A DNA stretch of 64,000 nucleotides from PKWO01 sp036384915 (GCA_036384915.1 DASVLJ010000071.1:248001-312000), one strand, 5' to 3'. Counted from the first letter of the stretch, positions 1 through 8,616 are shown. Numbers and translations are program-made. The notes: generated by a model not told the origin, from the letters alone.

Positions 1-216
1 GGCCTGACTCGTACAGTGCTGCGATCGCTTGTGTACCGAGCTTGACATAGTTTTTCAGTTCGGTTTCCTTGCTGGCACGATAAGCCGCTTCGACCGTATC
101 ATGCTGTTGTGCCGACAGCGTATCGGCCTGGTAACGCAAAGCAAAGGCAATTGCGGCGAATGCCAGCAGCAGGGGGAGCAGGGCTATGAAAATGATGCGT
201 TGCCTGGTTTTCATAC
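1..216 (-). CDS. Cache-type membrane sensor, N-terminal fragment, apparently frameshifted
   Basis: The gene reads leftward out of the window. From the ATG at 216 the minus strand encodes MKTRQRIIFIAL, but the natural continuation LPLLLAFAAIAFALRYQAD, and then a helical stretch ending QAIAALYESG, lies in another frame. The switch falls around 178-182; restoring one base (or removing two) would give one continuous membrane anchor. In the second frame the only usual start is a GTG at 181, with no ribosome binding site. The sequence type (basic tip, one membrane helix, then a helical AYxASKExELK segment) resembles the start of cache-domain histidine kinases or chemoreceptors. It is divergent from an MctP-like symporter, and in rhizobia mctP is governed by a sensor/regulator pair, so an MctS-like kinase is a reasonable guess. 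The frameshift may be real or a sequencing error. Confidence 0.5.
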
Positions 217-292
217 GTAGTACTTCGTATTTACGCCATTTGTCGGGCGTTACTATAATCAATTGTAGTCCGTCAATAATACAGGAGACACC

Positions 293-508
293 ATGCCGAC
301 AGACCCCAAGCCGAAGGAGCCATCCGGCTCGTTCAAGCTCTTCCCGAATATCTTGCTGCTGATCCCGTTCCTGGCCTTGCTCTGGGTACCGTTCTACAAC
401 AGCGTGGAACCGACGCTATACGGTTTCCCGTTCTTCTATTGGTATCAATTCCTCTGGGTGCCGATTACCTCGATCATTATTTTCATCGTCTACAAGGCGG
501 ATAAATAA
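293..508 (+). CDS. DUF3311 small membrane protein, partner of the symporter
   Basis: A 71-residue protein with a short charged, proline-rich N-terminus (PTDPKPKEPSG) and two hydrophobic segments, about residues 15-35 and 45-65. The WVPFYN and FPFFYWYQFLW aromatic patches are typical of DUF3311 proteins. These are regularly encoded just before sodium:solute symporters of the MctP type and are thought to be accessory subunits. The ATG is preceded by AGGAG at a good distance. The stop codon overlaps the next start by one base (TAATG), so the two are translationally coupled. Confidence 0.85.
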   Translation: MPTDPKPKEPSGSFKLFPNILLLIPFLALLWVPFYNSVEPTLYGFPFFYWYQFLWVPITSIIIFIVYKADK

Positions 509-1971
509 TGGGCGCCTCCTTGAACACGACGGCGCTGGCCGTCTTCATTGCGTTTTTCGTCCTCGTCACCGTCATTGGCTTCCTTGCGTCACGCTGGAAG
601 GCAGGCGATTTGACTCAGCTTCACGAGTGGGGCCTGGGCGGGCGCCAGTTCGGCACGCTGATCACTTGGTTCCTGGTCGGCGGTGACTTCTACACGGCTT
701 ACACGGTGATTGCCGTTCCTGCGGCCGTGTTCGGCAACGGCGCGAGCGGTTTCTTCGCCCTGCCTTATACCATCATCGTCTATCCCTTCGTTTTCATGGT
801 AATGCCCAGGCTGTGGCGCATCTGCCACAGAGAAAACTACATCACCTCGGCGGATTTCGTGCAGGGCATGTACGGTGGAAAATGGTTCCCGGCTGCGGTC
901 GCGCTGACCGGCATCGTCGCCACCATGCCCTATATCGCGCTGCAACTGGTGGGCATGCAGGCGGTCATCAAGGGCTTGGGTATTTCCGGCGAAATTCCGC
1001 TTGCGGTCGCATTCATCATTCTGGCGCTCTACACCTATTCCAGCGGCATCCGCGCGCCGGCCATGATTGCCTTCGTCAAAGACATCATGATCTATATCGT
1101 GGTGATCGCGGCGGTGTGCCTGATCCCGACCAAGCTGGGCGGCTACGGCTCAGTGTTCGATGCGGCAGATCATTTCTTTGTCGCCAAGGGCAGCGGCGGC
1201 ATCGTCTTGAAACCTGCGCAGTTTTCGGCTTATGCTTCGCTCGCGCTGGGTTCGGCACTGGCGGCCTTCATGTATCCGCATACCATGACGGCCATCCTGA
1301 GCTCAGCCAGCGAAAAGACCATCCGCAAGAATGCCATCCTGCTTCCGGCCTATACCATACTGCTCGGCTTGATCGCGCTGATGGGCTATATGGCAATCAC
1401 GGCCGGCGTGAAAGTGGAAAGTGCCAACGACGTGGTTCCGCAACTGTTCGCCAAACTGTTCCCCGACTGGTTCGTCGGCTTTGCCGCGGCGGCGATTGCG
1501 ATCAGCGCTCTAGTGCCCGCCGCGATTATGTCGATCGGCGCAGCCAACCTGTTTACGCGCAATCTGTGGAAGCCGCTGGTCAATCCCAATATCACGCCGG
1601 CTCAGGAATCGAGCAACGCCAAGCTCGTGTCGCTGCTGGTCAAGGCCGGCGCCCTGGTCTTCATCTTCGGGCTGTCGCCCAAGTTCGCCATCGAGCTGCA
1701 ATTGTTGGGAGGAATGTGGATCCTGCAAACCTTCCCGGCGATCGTGTTTACGCTCTTCACGCGCAAGCTGAAGTTGCCGGGCCTGTTCCTCGGCTGGGGA
1801 GCCGGCATGGTCTGCGGCACGACCATGGCTTTCCTGGTCGATTTGAAAGCGGTATATCCGGTGGCAGGTTCGCCGGTCTACATCGGCTTGATCGCACTGG
1901 CGGTTAATCTCGTCGTCACGCTTGTTGTTTCCGCCGTGTTGCCGGCGAAGCAGCCTGCGCTTGCGCACTGA
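508..1971 (+). CDS. mctP: Sodium:solute symporter, MctP-like monocarboxylate permease
   Basis: A 487-residue polytopic inner-membrane protein with about 13 hydrophobic helices, the usual size for the SSS family. It opens with a membrane helix, followed by WGLGGRQFGTLITWFLVGGDFYTAYT, the region typical of monocarboxylate permeases that take up pyruvate, lactate or acetate. The upstream DUF3311 partner overlaps it by one base and supports the MctP assignment over other SSS substrates such as proline. A strong terminator follows at once, so this is a two-gene operon. Alanine dehydrogenase lies nearby, which would fit alanine or pyruvate use. The exact substrate is inferred, not shown. Confidence 0.82.
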   Translation: MGASLNTTALAVFIAFFVLVTVIGFLASRWKAGDLTQLHEWGLGGRQFGTLITWFLVGGDFYTAYTVIAVPAAVFGNGASGFFALPYTIIVYPFVFMVMPRLWRICHRENYITSADFVQGMYGGKWFPAAVALTGIVATMPYIALQLVGMQAVIKGLGISGEIPLAVAFIILALYTYSSGIRAPAMIAFVKDIMIYIVVIAAVCLIPTKLGGYGSVFDAADHFFVAKGSGGIVLKPAQFSAYASLALGSALAAFMYPHTMTAILSSASEKTIRKNAILLPAYTILLGLIALMGYMAITAGVKVESANDVVPQLFAKLFPDWFVGFAAAAIAISALVPAAIMSIGAANLFTRNLWKPLVNPNITPAQESSNAKLVSLLVKAGALVFIFGLSPKFAIELQLLGGMWILQTFPAIVFTLFTRKLKLPGLFLGWGAGMVCGTTMAFLVDLKAVYPVAGSPVYIGLIALAVNLVVTLVVSAVLPAKQPALAH

Positions 1972-1990
1972 ATATTCCTAACCCATCAAG

Positions 1991-2015
1991 CCCGCACTTC
2001 GGTGCGGGTTTTTTT
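1991..2015 (+). terminator. Rho-independent terminator of the DUF3311-symporter operon
   Basis: A 7-bp GC-rich stem, CCCGCAC-TTCG-GTGCGGG, with a stable UUCG-type tetraloop is followed by a run of seven T. It lies 20 bases after the symporter stop. Confidence 0.93.
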
Positions 2016-2026
2016 ATTTGGTGCGA

Positions 2027-2286
2027 TGAAGTCCGACGCCGACCCCGTGATTCCTTTTGCCATGGAGCGGAAAATGGCAGCAGACCTTGGTACGCAAGCC
2101 GAAACCCATCCCTTGCATTTGGCCAGTCACTACCGTCATGCGGTGCAGGATTGGAATGAGGCGGTGGAAGAGTGGTGGCGCCGCGAGATCAAGCCGGCGC
2201 CGCGTTTTGCGTCGGCCACGCCTTCTTGTGGAAGGCGTGGCAGGGCCGTCGTGAATCAGCCCAGCATGGCGTCAGCTTTCACGTAG
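2027..2286 (+). CDS. Small hypothetical open frame, doubtful
   Basis: An 86-codon frame from the ATG at 2027. Its central part, around HPLHLASHYRHAVQDWNEAVEEWWRR (read as two short stretches), looks like an amphipathic helix, but the last third (PSCGRRGRAVVNQPSMASAFT) is simply the antisense of the alanine dehydrogenase 3' end and contains a hairpin. There is no convincing ribosome binding site, and the start falls 12 bases after the terminator run. It may be a real short gene, a remnant, or noise. I do not recognise a family. Confidence 0.25.
2215..2241 (-). terminator. Strong hairpin just downstream of alanine dehydrogenase
   Basis: An 11-bp perfect stem (GCCACGCCTTC with its complement) closes a 5-base loop at 2226-2230, 14 bases past the ald stop. 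On the minus strand no T-run follows, so it may stabilise the 3' end or pause polymerase rather than act as a classical terminator. Confidence 0.55.
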
Positions 2287-3371
2287 TCGTAGCCGAGGTC
2301 TTTGGCCACGGCCTCGTACGTGACATGGCCTTCGCAGACGTTCAAGCCGTTGCGCAGATGAGCATCATCCTTCAATGCCTTGCGCCAGCCCTTGCTCGCG
2401 ATCGCAACGGCGTGGCCGATGGTGGCATTGTTGAGCGCAAACGTCGAGGTCCGGGCCACGGCGCCGGGCATGTTGGCTACGCAGTAGTGGATGACGCCGT
2501 CCACCACGAAGGTCGGATCAGCATGGGTAGTGGCGTGCGAAGTCTCGAAGCAGCCGCCCTGGTCGATTGCCACGTCAACTACCACCGCGCCTTGCTTCAT
2601 GCGTGAGATCATGTCGCGCGTCACGAGCTTGGGGGCAGCCGCGCCGGGCACAAGCACGCCGCCGACCACCAAATCTGCGTCCAGTACAGATTCTTCGATG
2701 GTGTGGGCATTCGAATGCAGCGTATTGATGCGGTTGCCGTAGACCAGATCGAGCTGGCGCAGGCGGTCTATGCTCTTGTCGAGCACGGTCACGCGCGCAC
2801 CGGCGCCGACGGCCATTTGCAGCGCATTGGTGCCGACCACGCCGGCGCCGATGATGACCACGTGGCCGGCTGCCACGCCGGGCACGCCGCCCAGCAGCAA
2901 GCCCATGCCGCCCTTGGATTTTTCCAGGTGGGCCGCGCCGGCCTGGATCGCCATGCGGCCGGCCACTTCGCTCATCGGTGCCAGGAGGGGCAGGCCGCCG
3001 CCCTGGCCGGTAATCGTCTCGTAGGCGATGCACACCGCGCCGGACTTGACCAGGGCCTTGGTCTGTTCCGGGTCCGGAGCCAGGTGCAGATAGGTGTAGA
3101 GAATCTGGTCCTTGCGCAGCATAGCGCATTCGACCGGTTGCGGTTCCTTGACTTTCACGATCATGTCGGCGCGGGCAAAGATGTCTGCCGCGCTGTCGGA
3201 CAATGTGGCGCCTGCCGCGACGTATTGTTCGTCGGCCAGGCCGATGGCCGTGCCGGCATTCTTTTGCACGATCACCTGATGGCCGCGCGAAGTCAACTCG
3301 CGCACCGATGACGGCGTCAGGCCGACACGATATTCATGGTTCTTGATTTCCTTGGGTACGCCGATCAGCAT
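2256..3371 (-). CDS. ald: Alanine dehydrogenase
   Basis: A 371-residue enzyme, the exact length usual for NAD-dependent L-alanine dehydrogenase, which converts alanine to pyruvate and ammonia. The N-terminal signature GVPKEIKNHEYRVGLTP is intact. The conserved VKVKEPQ lysine and the YLHLAPD histidine provide the pyruvate-binding and catalytic residues, and IGAGVVGTNALQMAVGAGA is the dinucleotide-binding glycine motif near residues 172-190. The ATG at 3371 was chosen over an in-frame start 15 codons earlier because GAGGAG sits just before it and family members begin MLIGVPKE. It is divergent from an Lrp-type regulator, the classical controller of ald genes. Confidence 0.96.
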   Translation of the reverse strand: MLIGVPKEIKNHEYRVGLTPSSVRELTSRGHQVIVQKNAGTAIGLADEQYVAAGATLSDSAADIFARADMIVKVKEPQPVECAMLRKDQILYTYLHLAPDPEQTKALVKSGAVCIAYETITGQGGGLPLLAPMSEVAGRMAIQAGAAHLEKSKGGMGLLLGGVPGVAAGHVVIIGAGVVGTNALQMAVGAGARVTVLDKSIDRLRQLDLVYGNRINTLHSNAHTIEESVLDADLVVGGVLVPGAAAPKLVTRDMISRMKQGAVVVDVAIDQGGCFETSHATTHADPTFVVDGVIHYCVANMPGAVARTSTFALNNATIGHAVAIASKGWRKALKDDAHLRNGLNVCEGHVTYEAVAKDLGYDYVKADAMLG

Positions 3372-3487
3372 GTCCGTCTCCTCGTCGATAATAAAGGTTG
3401 TCCCCGCTTGCACCACACCATGCTAACTGGTACTGAAGCAGGAAATGCAGCTATCATATGACTGAGCAACTAGTTTTTGTTTCTAAA

Positions 3488-3502
3488 AAATATTCAATAT
3501 TT
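3488..3502. promoter_or_regulatory. A/T-rich palindrome in the ald-lrp interval, candidate Lrp site
   Basis: AAATATT-C-AATATTT is a perfect inverted repeat with a one-base centre, 11 bases before the regulator's ATG. Lrp-family proteins bind A/T-rich imperfect palindromes, often next to their own gene. Binding is inferred only. Confidence 0.4.
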
Positions 3503-3513
3503 GGTGGAATTTC

Positions 3514-4005
3514 ATGCGTACCGTGAGGGAATCGAGCCGCGGCCTGGACAAACTGGACCGTCATATCCTGCGTATCCTGCAGCGCGAGGGGCGTATTTCG
3601 ATGAAGGATCTGGGTGATCGCGTCGGGCTGTCGGTAACCCCCTGCATCGAGCGCGTCAAGCGCATGGAGCGCGATGGCGTGATCACGGGTTACCATGCCA
3701 AGGTCGATGCCGCTTCCCTTGGGGCCAAGCTGCTAGTGTTTGTCGAGATCACGCTAAACCAGAAGTCGTCCTCGGCGTTCGACCAGTTCCGCTATGAAGT
3801 CTTGCGCATTCCCGAAGTGCAGGAGTGCCATCTTGTGTCTGGCGACTTCGATTATCTGATCAAGGCGCGCATCCGCGAGATGGATGAATACCGCAAATTG
3901 CTGGGAGACATCCTGCTGCAACTTCCCGGTGCGGCGCAGTCCAAGAGCTATGTGGTGATGGAAGAGATCAAGGAAACGTTGGAATTGTCTACGGAGATAC
4001 TGTGA
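3514..4005 (+). CDS. Lrp/AsnC-family transcriptional regulator, likely controls ald
   Basis: A 163-residue DNA-binding protein. The N-terminal winged helix-turn-helix (about residues 10-60, LDRHILRILQREGRISM through SVTPCIERVKRMERDGVI) is followed by the RAM ligand-binding domain with VPEVQECH-like and SGDFDYLIK motifs. It is divergently placed to alanine dehydrogenase, as seen for AldR/BkdR-type regulators that sense alanine or related amino acids. Its stop codon overlaps the following hydrolase start, so regulator and hydrolase are co-translated. Confidence 0.92.
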   Translation: MRTVRESSRGLDKLDRHILRILQREGRISMKDLGDRVGLSVTPCIERVKRMERDGVITGYHAKVDAASLGAKLLVFVEITLNQKSSSAFDQFRYEVLRIPEVQECHLVSGDFDYLIKARIREMDEYRKLLGDILLQLPGAAQSKSYVVMEEIKETLELSTEIL

Positions 4006-4874
4006 TGCTTGACAGGTTTAAGCAGGCAAAAATCCCGGCCAACGGCGTGACGATCAATTTGCGCCACGGCGGTAGCGGGCCGCCTTTGTTGTTGCTGCAT
4101 GGCTTTCCTCAGACACACGTGATCTGGCATGCCGTGGCCGATCGCCTTGCGGAAACATATACGCTGGTGATGCCCGACTTGCGCGGCTATGGCGATTCGT
4201 CCAAGCCGGCCGGCTTGCCCGATCACGCCAACTATTCCAAGCGCACAATGGCGCAAGACATGGTCGAGGTCATGCGCTTGCTCGGACACGAGAGCTTCTT
4301 CGTGTGTGGCCATGATCGCGGCGGACGCGTGGCGCATCGCCTTGCGCTTGATCACGCGGAGCGCGTCAGGAAACTGATGATGATCGACATTTCGCCCACG
4401 CGCACCATGTATGAAAAAACCAATGAGGCGTTTGCCAGGTATTACTACCATTGGTTCTTCTTGATTCAACCGTATCCCTTGCCGGAAACCTTGATCGGTG
4501 CCGACCCCCGGTTCTATCTGCGCTTTTCGCTTGGTGGCTGGGGTTCCGAGGGCAAGTCTTTCCTGGCTCCCGAGGCGATGACGGAATACGAGCGTTGCTT
4601 TTGCACACCCGAGGCGGTGCATGCCGCTTGCGAAGACTATCGCGCCGCTGCGACAATCGATCTGGAACATGACAGGGCAGAGCAGAAAATCGCCTGCCCG
4701 GTACACGTGGTGTGGGGCGAGCACGGCGTGGTGGGCCGGCTGTTTCATCCGATCGCCGATTGGCAGGAGAAGGCGCAACTTCCCGTCACGGGCGTTCCTG
4801 TTGCCGCGGGGCATTTCATTCCCGAAGAAAAGCCTGATTGGCTGTTGGAACAGATGCTGGCATTTTTTATGTAA
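4005..4874 (+). CDS. Alpha/beta hydrolase, fluoroacetate (haloacetate) dehalogenase-like
   Basis: A 289-residue cytosolic hydrolase. With the ATG at 4005, the catalytic set of characterised fluoroacetate dehalogenases can be read at nearly the same numbers: nucleophile Asp104 in GHDRGG, carboxylate-binding Arg105 and Arg108, acid Asp128 in MMIDIS, halide-binding His149-Trp150 and Tyr212, and base His270 in AAGHFIPEE. The oxyanion HGFPQTH motif is at 32-38. The substrate is therefore predicted to be a 2-haloacid such as fluoro- or chloroacetate, though relatives also cleave other small esters or epoxides. GGAG lies nine bases before the ATG; a GTG three bases earlier is possible. It overlaps the Lrp gene by one base and precedes a histidine kinase. 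Confidence 0.85.
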   Translation: MLDRFKQAKIPANGVTINLRHGGSGPPLLLLHGFPQTHVIWHAVADRLAETYTLVMPDLRGYGDSSKPAGLPDHANYSKRTMAQDMVEVMRLLGHESFFVCGHDRGGRVAHRLALDHAERVRKLMMIDISPTRTMYEKTNEAFARYYYHWFFLIQPYPLPETLIGADPRFYLRFSLGGWGSEGKSFLAPEAMTEYERCFCTPEAVHAACEDYRAAATIDLEHDRAEQKIACPVHVVWGEHGVVGRLFHPIADWQEKAQLPVTGVPVAAGHFIPEEKPDWLLEQMLAFFM

Positions 4875-4909
4875 CAGGAGTGCGACCAGGACATTTCCAG
4901 GAGAAAGCG

Positions 4910-6346
4910 ATGGCGGGCGCCGTACCCTTACCTGTTGGACAGGCTGAACTGCTCGAGATGATCGCGCTCGGCGCGCCCTTGAGCGAGACGCTGGATCGCC
5001 TGACGCGTCTGATCGAGGGACAGTCGGAAGGCTTATTCTGTACGGTCATGTTGCTTGATGAAGACGGCATCCAGGTTCGCGCCGTTTCAGGTCCGAGCAT
5101 GCCGCCTGGTTACCTGAACCTGTTCGATAACTTGAAGATCGGCCCCCATGTCGGGTCCTGCGGCACGGCGATGTACAGCAAGCGCACCGTCATCACCACC
5201 GATATCAATGCCGACCCGAATTGGGATGCATATCGTGATCTGGTTGCCGGCTATGGCTTTCGCGCCTGCTGGTCCACGCCCATTTATCTCGACCGCGATA
5301 CGGTGCTGGGTTCCTTTGCCATGTATTACCGCGAGGTGCGCAGTCCTGGCGCGCATGAACTTGAATTGATCAACGTCGCGACGCACCTCGCCGGCATCGC
5401 CATCGAACGCAAGCGCAACGAAAACACGCTGCGCCGCTATCGCGAAGAACTTGAGGAACTGGTGCGCCGGCGCACCGAGGAGTTGCGAGCCGAAAAAGAA
5501 AAGGCCGAAGCAGCGGTCGTGGCGCTGTCGAAGAGCAATGCCGAATTGGCGGGAGTGCTCAACACGCTCAACGTCGCCCAAGAGGAACTGGTGCAGAACA
5601 AGAAACTGGCTGGCCTCGGCTCGCTCGTGTCCGGCATAGCGCATGAGTTGAACACGCCGATCGGCAACGGTTTGATGGCGGCCAGCACATTGGCCGACCA
5701 GACCAAGGTTCTCAGCGGGCAGTTTGCGGAGAACGGCACCATGAAGCGTTCCGAATTGGCCGCCTTTTTCGAGGAAGCGCAAAAAGCGAGCGATATTCTG
5801 GCGCGCAACCTGCATCGCGCCGCCGAATTGATCGCCAGCTTCAAGCAGGTGGCGGTCGACCAGACCAGCGCGAACCGGCGCCATTTCATGTTAGATACCA
5901 CGATAGACAATATCTGCCTGACGCTCGGCATGAGCTTGCGCAAGACGCGCTTTGTCATCGAACACGAGATTCCCGGCCACCTCGAATTCGACAGCTATCC
6001 GGGCCAGCTCGGGCAGGTTTTGGGCATCCTGGTGGATAATTCGCTGGTGCATGGCTTCGAAGGGCGCGAGGAGGGCAAGATCCGTATCGCGGCCCAGATC
6101 GGCCGCGAAGGCTGGGTGCAGCTTACCGTAAGCGACGACGGCAATGGTATTGCGCCGGAAAACCTCGGTCGCGTGTTCGACCCGTTTTTCACCACCAAGC
6201 TGGGCAAGGGCGGTTCCGGCCTCGGTTTGAACGTGGTCTACAACATCGTTTCGGGTGTGCTGGGCGGCACCGTCAGGGCCGAGAGCGAAGCCGGCAAGGG
6301 AACCTGCATACAGATGACGATACCGCAGGTCGCGCCGCAATTTTAG
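4910..6346 (+). CDS. Soluble GAF-domain sensor histidine kinase
   Basis: A 478-residue protein without membrane segments. A GAF domain occupies about residues 15-165 (GPHVGSCGTAMYSKRTVITTD is its typical core), a charged coiled coil about 165-235, then a dimerisation segment with the phospho-acceptor His245 in GIAHELNTPIGN, and a HATPase domain with N box (LVDNSLVHGF), G1 (DDGNGIAPE) and G2 (GKGGSGLGL). The HELNTP form is common in kinases with an extended four-helix insert. The start at 4910 was chosen because CAGGAG lies before it; an upstream in-frame start would overlap the hydrolase. No response regulator is adjacent. The signal is unknown. Confidence 0.9.
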   Translation: MAGAVPLPVGQAELLEMIALGAPLSETLDRLTRLIEGQSEGLFCTVMLLDEDGIQVRAVSGPSMPPGYLNLFDNLKIGPHVGSCGTAMYSKRTVITTDINADPNWDAYRDLVAGYGFRACWSTPIYLDRDTVLGSFAMYYREVRSPGAHELELINVATHLAGIAIERKRNENTLRRYREELEELVRRRTEELRAEKEKAEAAVVALSKSNAELAGVLNTLNVAQEELVQNKKLAGLGSLVSGIAHELNTPIGNGLMAASTLADQTKVLSGQFAENGTMKRSELAAFFEEAQKASDILARNLHRAAELIASFKQVAVDQTSANRRHFMLDTTIDNICLTLGMSLRKTRFVIEHEIPGHLEFDSYPGQLGQVLGILVDNSLVHGFEGREEGKIRIAAQIGREGWVQLTVSDDGNGIAPENLGRVFDPFFTTKLGKGGSGLGLNVVYNIVSGVLGGTVRAESEAGKGTCIQMTIPQVAPQF

Positions 6347-6412
6347 TCTGCCGATTCAGTCTGCTAATATTCCGCCTTTCGTCCAGAACAGCTTTCCAAT
6401 AATGCGCAAATT

Positions 6413-8605
6413 GTGTGGTGGACCGGCCTGGCCTTGATCGCGGCCGGGAGTGCGGCGATCCTGTGGCATGTCCGGCATCCTGAAGGGCAATCGGCAGAAC
6501 AAGTTGCAGTCGGTACGTCCAGGCAAACCCCGCCTCTCGGCTGGGCTGCAACGGTTCATCATTTTGCCGGCGACGGCCGGCGCGGTTTCGCCGACGGCAA
6601 GGGAGCGATGGCGCGCTTTGCCGATCCGTATGGCCTGGCAAGCGACGCGGCCGGCAATTTCTACGTCAGCGATGGCGGCGACAACAACCTGATACGCAGG
6701 ATTGCGCCAGACGGTACCGTGAGCACACTGGCCGGCGGCAAGGAAGGCTACGCCGACGGCAAGGGACAATCGGCAGCATTCAATACGCCGTCGGGGCTCG
6801 CAATCGATGCCAAGGGCAATCTCTACGTCGCCGATACGGGTAACAATGCGATCCGCAAGATCGACCCATTGGGCCATGTGACGACGATAGCGGGCGACGG
6901 GCAGGCCGGCATGCGTGACGGCGCCGCGGCGCAGGCGCGCTTCAACGGCCCTTTGGGACTCGATATCGACAAGGCCGGCAATATCTACGTTGCCGATGCT
7001 TACAACGATGCCGTGCGGCGCATTTCACCGGATGGACAAGTCACGACGATTGCCGGCGGCCATGGTAGCGGCCATGGTAGCGGCCACGACAGCGGCCTGA
7101 CCGACGGCGCTGCCGATGCTGCGACGTTTGATACGCCGTGCAATGTCTTGCTCGACAACCAAGGCCGCCTGATCGTTGCCGACACGCGCAATGATGCGAT
7201 CCGCAGGATCGATTTGAGCGGAACGACACCCATGGTCAGCACGCTGGCACAGATACATCGTCCCACCGGGCTGGCATGGTCGCCCGATGGAGGGCTGTAT
7301 GTCAGCGACAGCACGCGCGGGCGAATTTTCCAATTGTCGCCTAAGGGCGAAAACGCGAGCTTGCAGAGCGCCGTGTTGCTGGCGGCCCAAAACGCCTCCG
7401 ATACCACCGACATCGTTTTGCGTCTGCCGCGTCCGACGGCCTTGCTGGTGCAAAAGGATGGCAGCCTCGCCGTGGCCTCGTCCGGCAGCTATCGCATCGA
7501 TATCGTCAGCCAGCCGCGCGCCGACGGAGCCGGCCGCGGTATCGGCCCCAATGCGGCTTACGTCGATGCGCAGGAAACCACGGCAGCGGCCAGGGAGATC
7601 GTTGCCCGCTTGCCTGCCGTGCAGGCGGGCCGCTTCCCCTGGCCGTTCAAACCGCAACTGCAGGCACACGAAGTGGTCGGGACGCTCGGCGAGGTGCGCG
7701 GCAATCACGATGGCGAAAGCCGCGACCACTTGCATGGCGGGCTCGACATGCAAGCCGCCATGGGCACGCGCGTGTTGGCCGTCGCTGACGAGAAAGTCAG
7801 CGACCCTGTTTCGAGTTGGGGCTTCGATAAGGAAGGCGAGGGCCTGTGTCTCGACCTGTTTTGCTACATTCACGTGCGGGTGGGGCGCGATGCCAATGGC
7901 AAACCCTTGGAAAGCGAGCGCTTCCAATTCCAGAGTGACGACAAGGGCAAGCCGTTCATGGTGCGCGTCAAACGCGGAACCCGCTTTGCCAAGGGTGACG
8001 TCCTGGGTACGGTCAACCGTATGTATCACACACACCTGGCGCTGATTGCGGAAGGTGCCGAGATCAATCCTTTGACCCTGCCGCTCGCCGGGTTGCACGA
8101 TGATGTGCCGCCCACCATCAAGGCGGTGCAGATTCATGGCGACGACGGCAGTGTATTTGAGAAAAAACAAAAGGGCCGCCTCTTGCTGCCTGCCGGTGCG
8201 CGGCTGCACCTCGTGGTTGAGGCTTATGACCAGATGAACGGCAACCAGAGGCGGCGCCAGCTCGGGCTTTATCGTGCCGGTTTTCAATTGCTGAGCACGA
8301 AGGGGGAGCCTGTGCCCGGGTTTGAGGAACCTCGCATCACCATGGATTTTGAGCGCCTGCCGGAGGATTCGGGCGCGGTCAAGATCGCCTACGCCGGCGA
8401 CAGCGGTATCACGGTCTATGGCAGCAAGACCACGCGCATGCTGTATGAATTAACCAATCGCGTGCGCGACGGCTTGGCCACGCGCGACGCATGGGATACC
8501 AGGGATGTCCCGCCGGGCGACTATATCCTGCGCATCGTAGCGCTCGACTATGCCGGGAACGCGGCGCGCGCCGGGCGCGATGTGCCGATCACTTTTGTGC
8601 CTTGA
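6413..8605 (+). CDS. NHL-repeat protein with C-terminal M23-like peptidase domain
   Basis: A 730-residue protein starting at a GTG with no clear ribosome binding site, so the start is uncertain. A short N-terminal membrane helix (WTGLALIAAGSAAILW) should export or anchor it. Residues about 45-330 hold at least five NHL beta-propeller repeats of the form GLAxDAxGNxYVxDxxNNxIRKI. Around residues 440-545 a LytM/M23 endopeptidase-like unit follows, with HLHGGLDM as the first zinc motif and YHTHLAL as the second. A C-terminal beta domain ends in GDYILRIVALDYAGN, like a bacterial immunoglobulin fold. A Gly-His-Ser insert lies between propeller blades at 7058-7093. It converges with the SDR gene. 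The function may be cell-wall related. Confidence 0.8.
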   Translation: MWWTGLALIAAGSAAILWHVRHPEGQSAEQVAVGTSRQTPPLGWAATVHHFAGDGRRGFADGKGAMARFADPYGLASDAAGNFYVSDGGDNNLIRRIAPDGTVSTLAGGKEGYADGKGQSAAFNTPSGLAIDAKGNLYVADTGNNAIRKIDPLGHVTTIAGDGQAGMRDGAAAQARFNGPLGLDIDKAGNIYVADAYNDAVRRISPDGQVTTIAGGHGSGHGSGHDSGLTDGAADAATFDTPCNVLLDNQGRLIVADTRNDAIRRIDLSGTTPMVSTLAQIHRPTGLAWSPDGGLYVSDSTRGRIFQLSPKGENASLQSAVLLAAQNASDTTDIVLRLPRPTALLVQKDGSLAVASSGSYRIDIVSQPRADGAGRGIGPNAAYVDAQETTAAAREIVARLPAVQAGRFPWPFKPQLQAHEVVGTLGEVRGNHDGESRDHLHGGLDMQAAMGTRVLAVADEKVSDPVSSWGFDKEGEGLCLDLFCYIHVRVGRDANGKPLESERFQFQSDDKGKPFMVRVKRGTRFAKGDVLGTVNRMYHTHLALIAEGAEINPLTLPLAGLHDDVPPTIKAVQIHGDDGSVFEKKQKGRLLLPAGARLHLVVEAYDQMNGNQRRRQLGLYRAGFQLLSTKGEPVPGFEEPRITMDFERLPEDSGAVKIAYAGDSGITVYGSKTTRMLYELTNRVRDGLATRDAWDTRDVPPGDYILRIVALDYAGNAARAGRDVPITFVP
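7058..7093 (+). repeat. 12-bp tandem repeat, three copies, inside the NHL gene
   Basis: Two exact copies of GGCCATGGTAGC and one diverged copy encode GHGSGHGSGHDS in the loop between two propeller blades. The unit is a multiple of three, so copy changes would keep the frame. Confidence 0.85.
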
Positions 8606-8616
8606 TTGCGCCTTGG

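Noticed and set aside
813..1907. A 364-codon plus-strand frame inside the symporter gene
   Set aside because: Overlaps the symporter in another frame and is rich in Arg, Gly and His without motifs.
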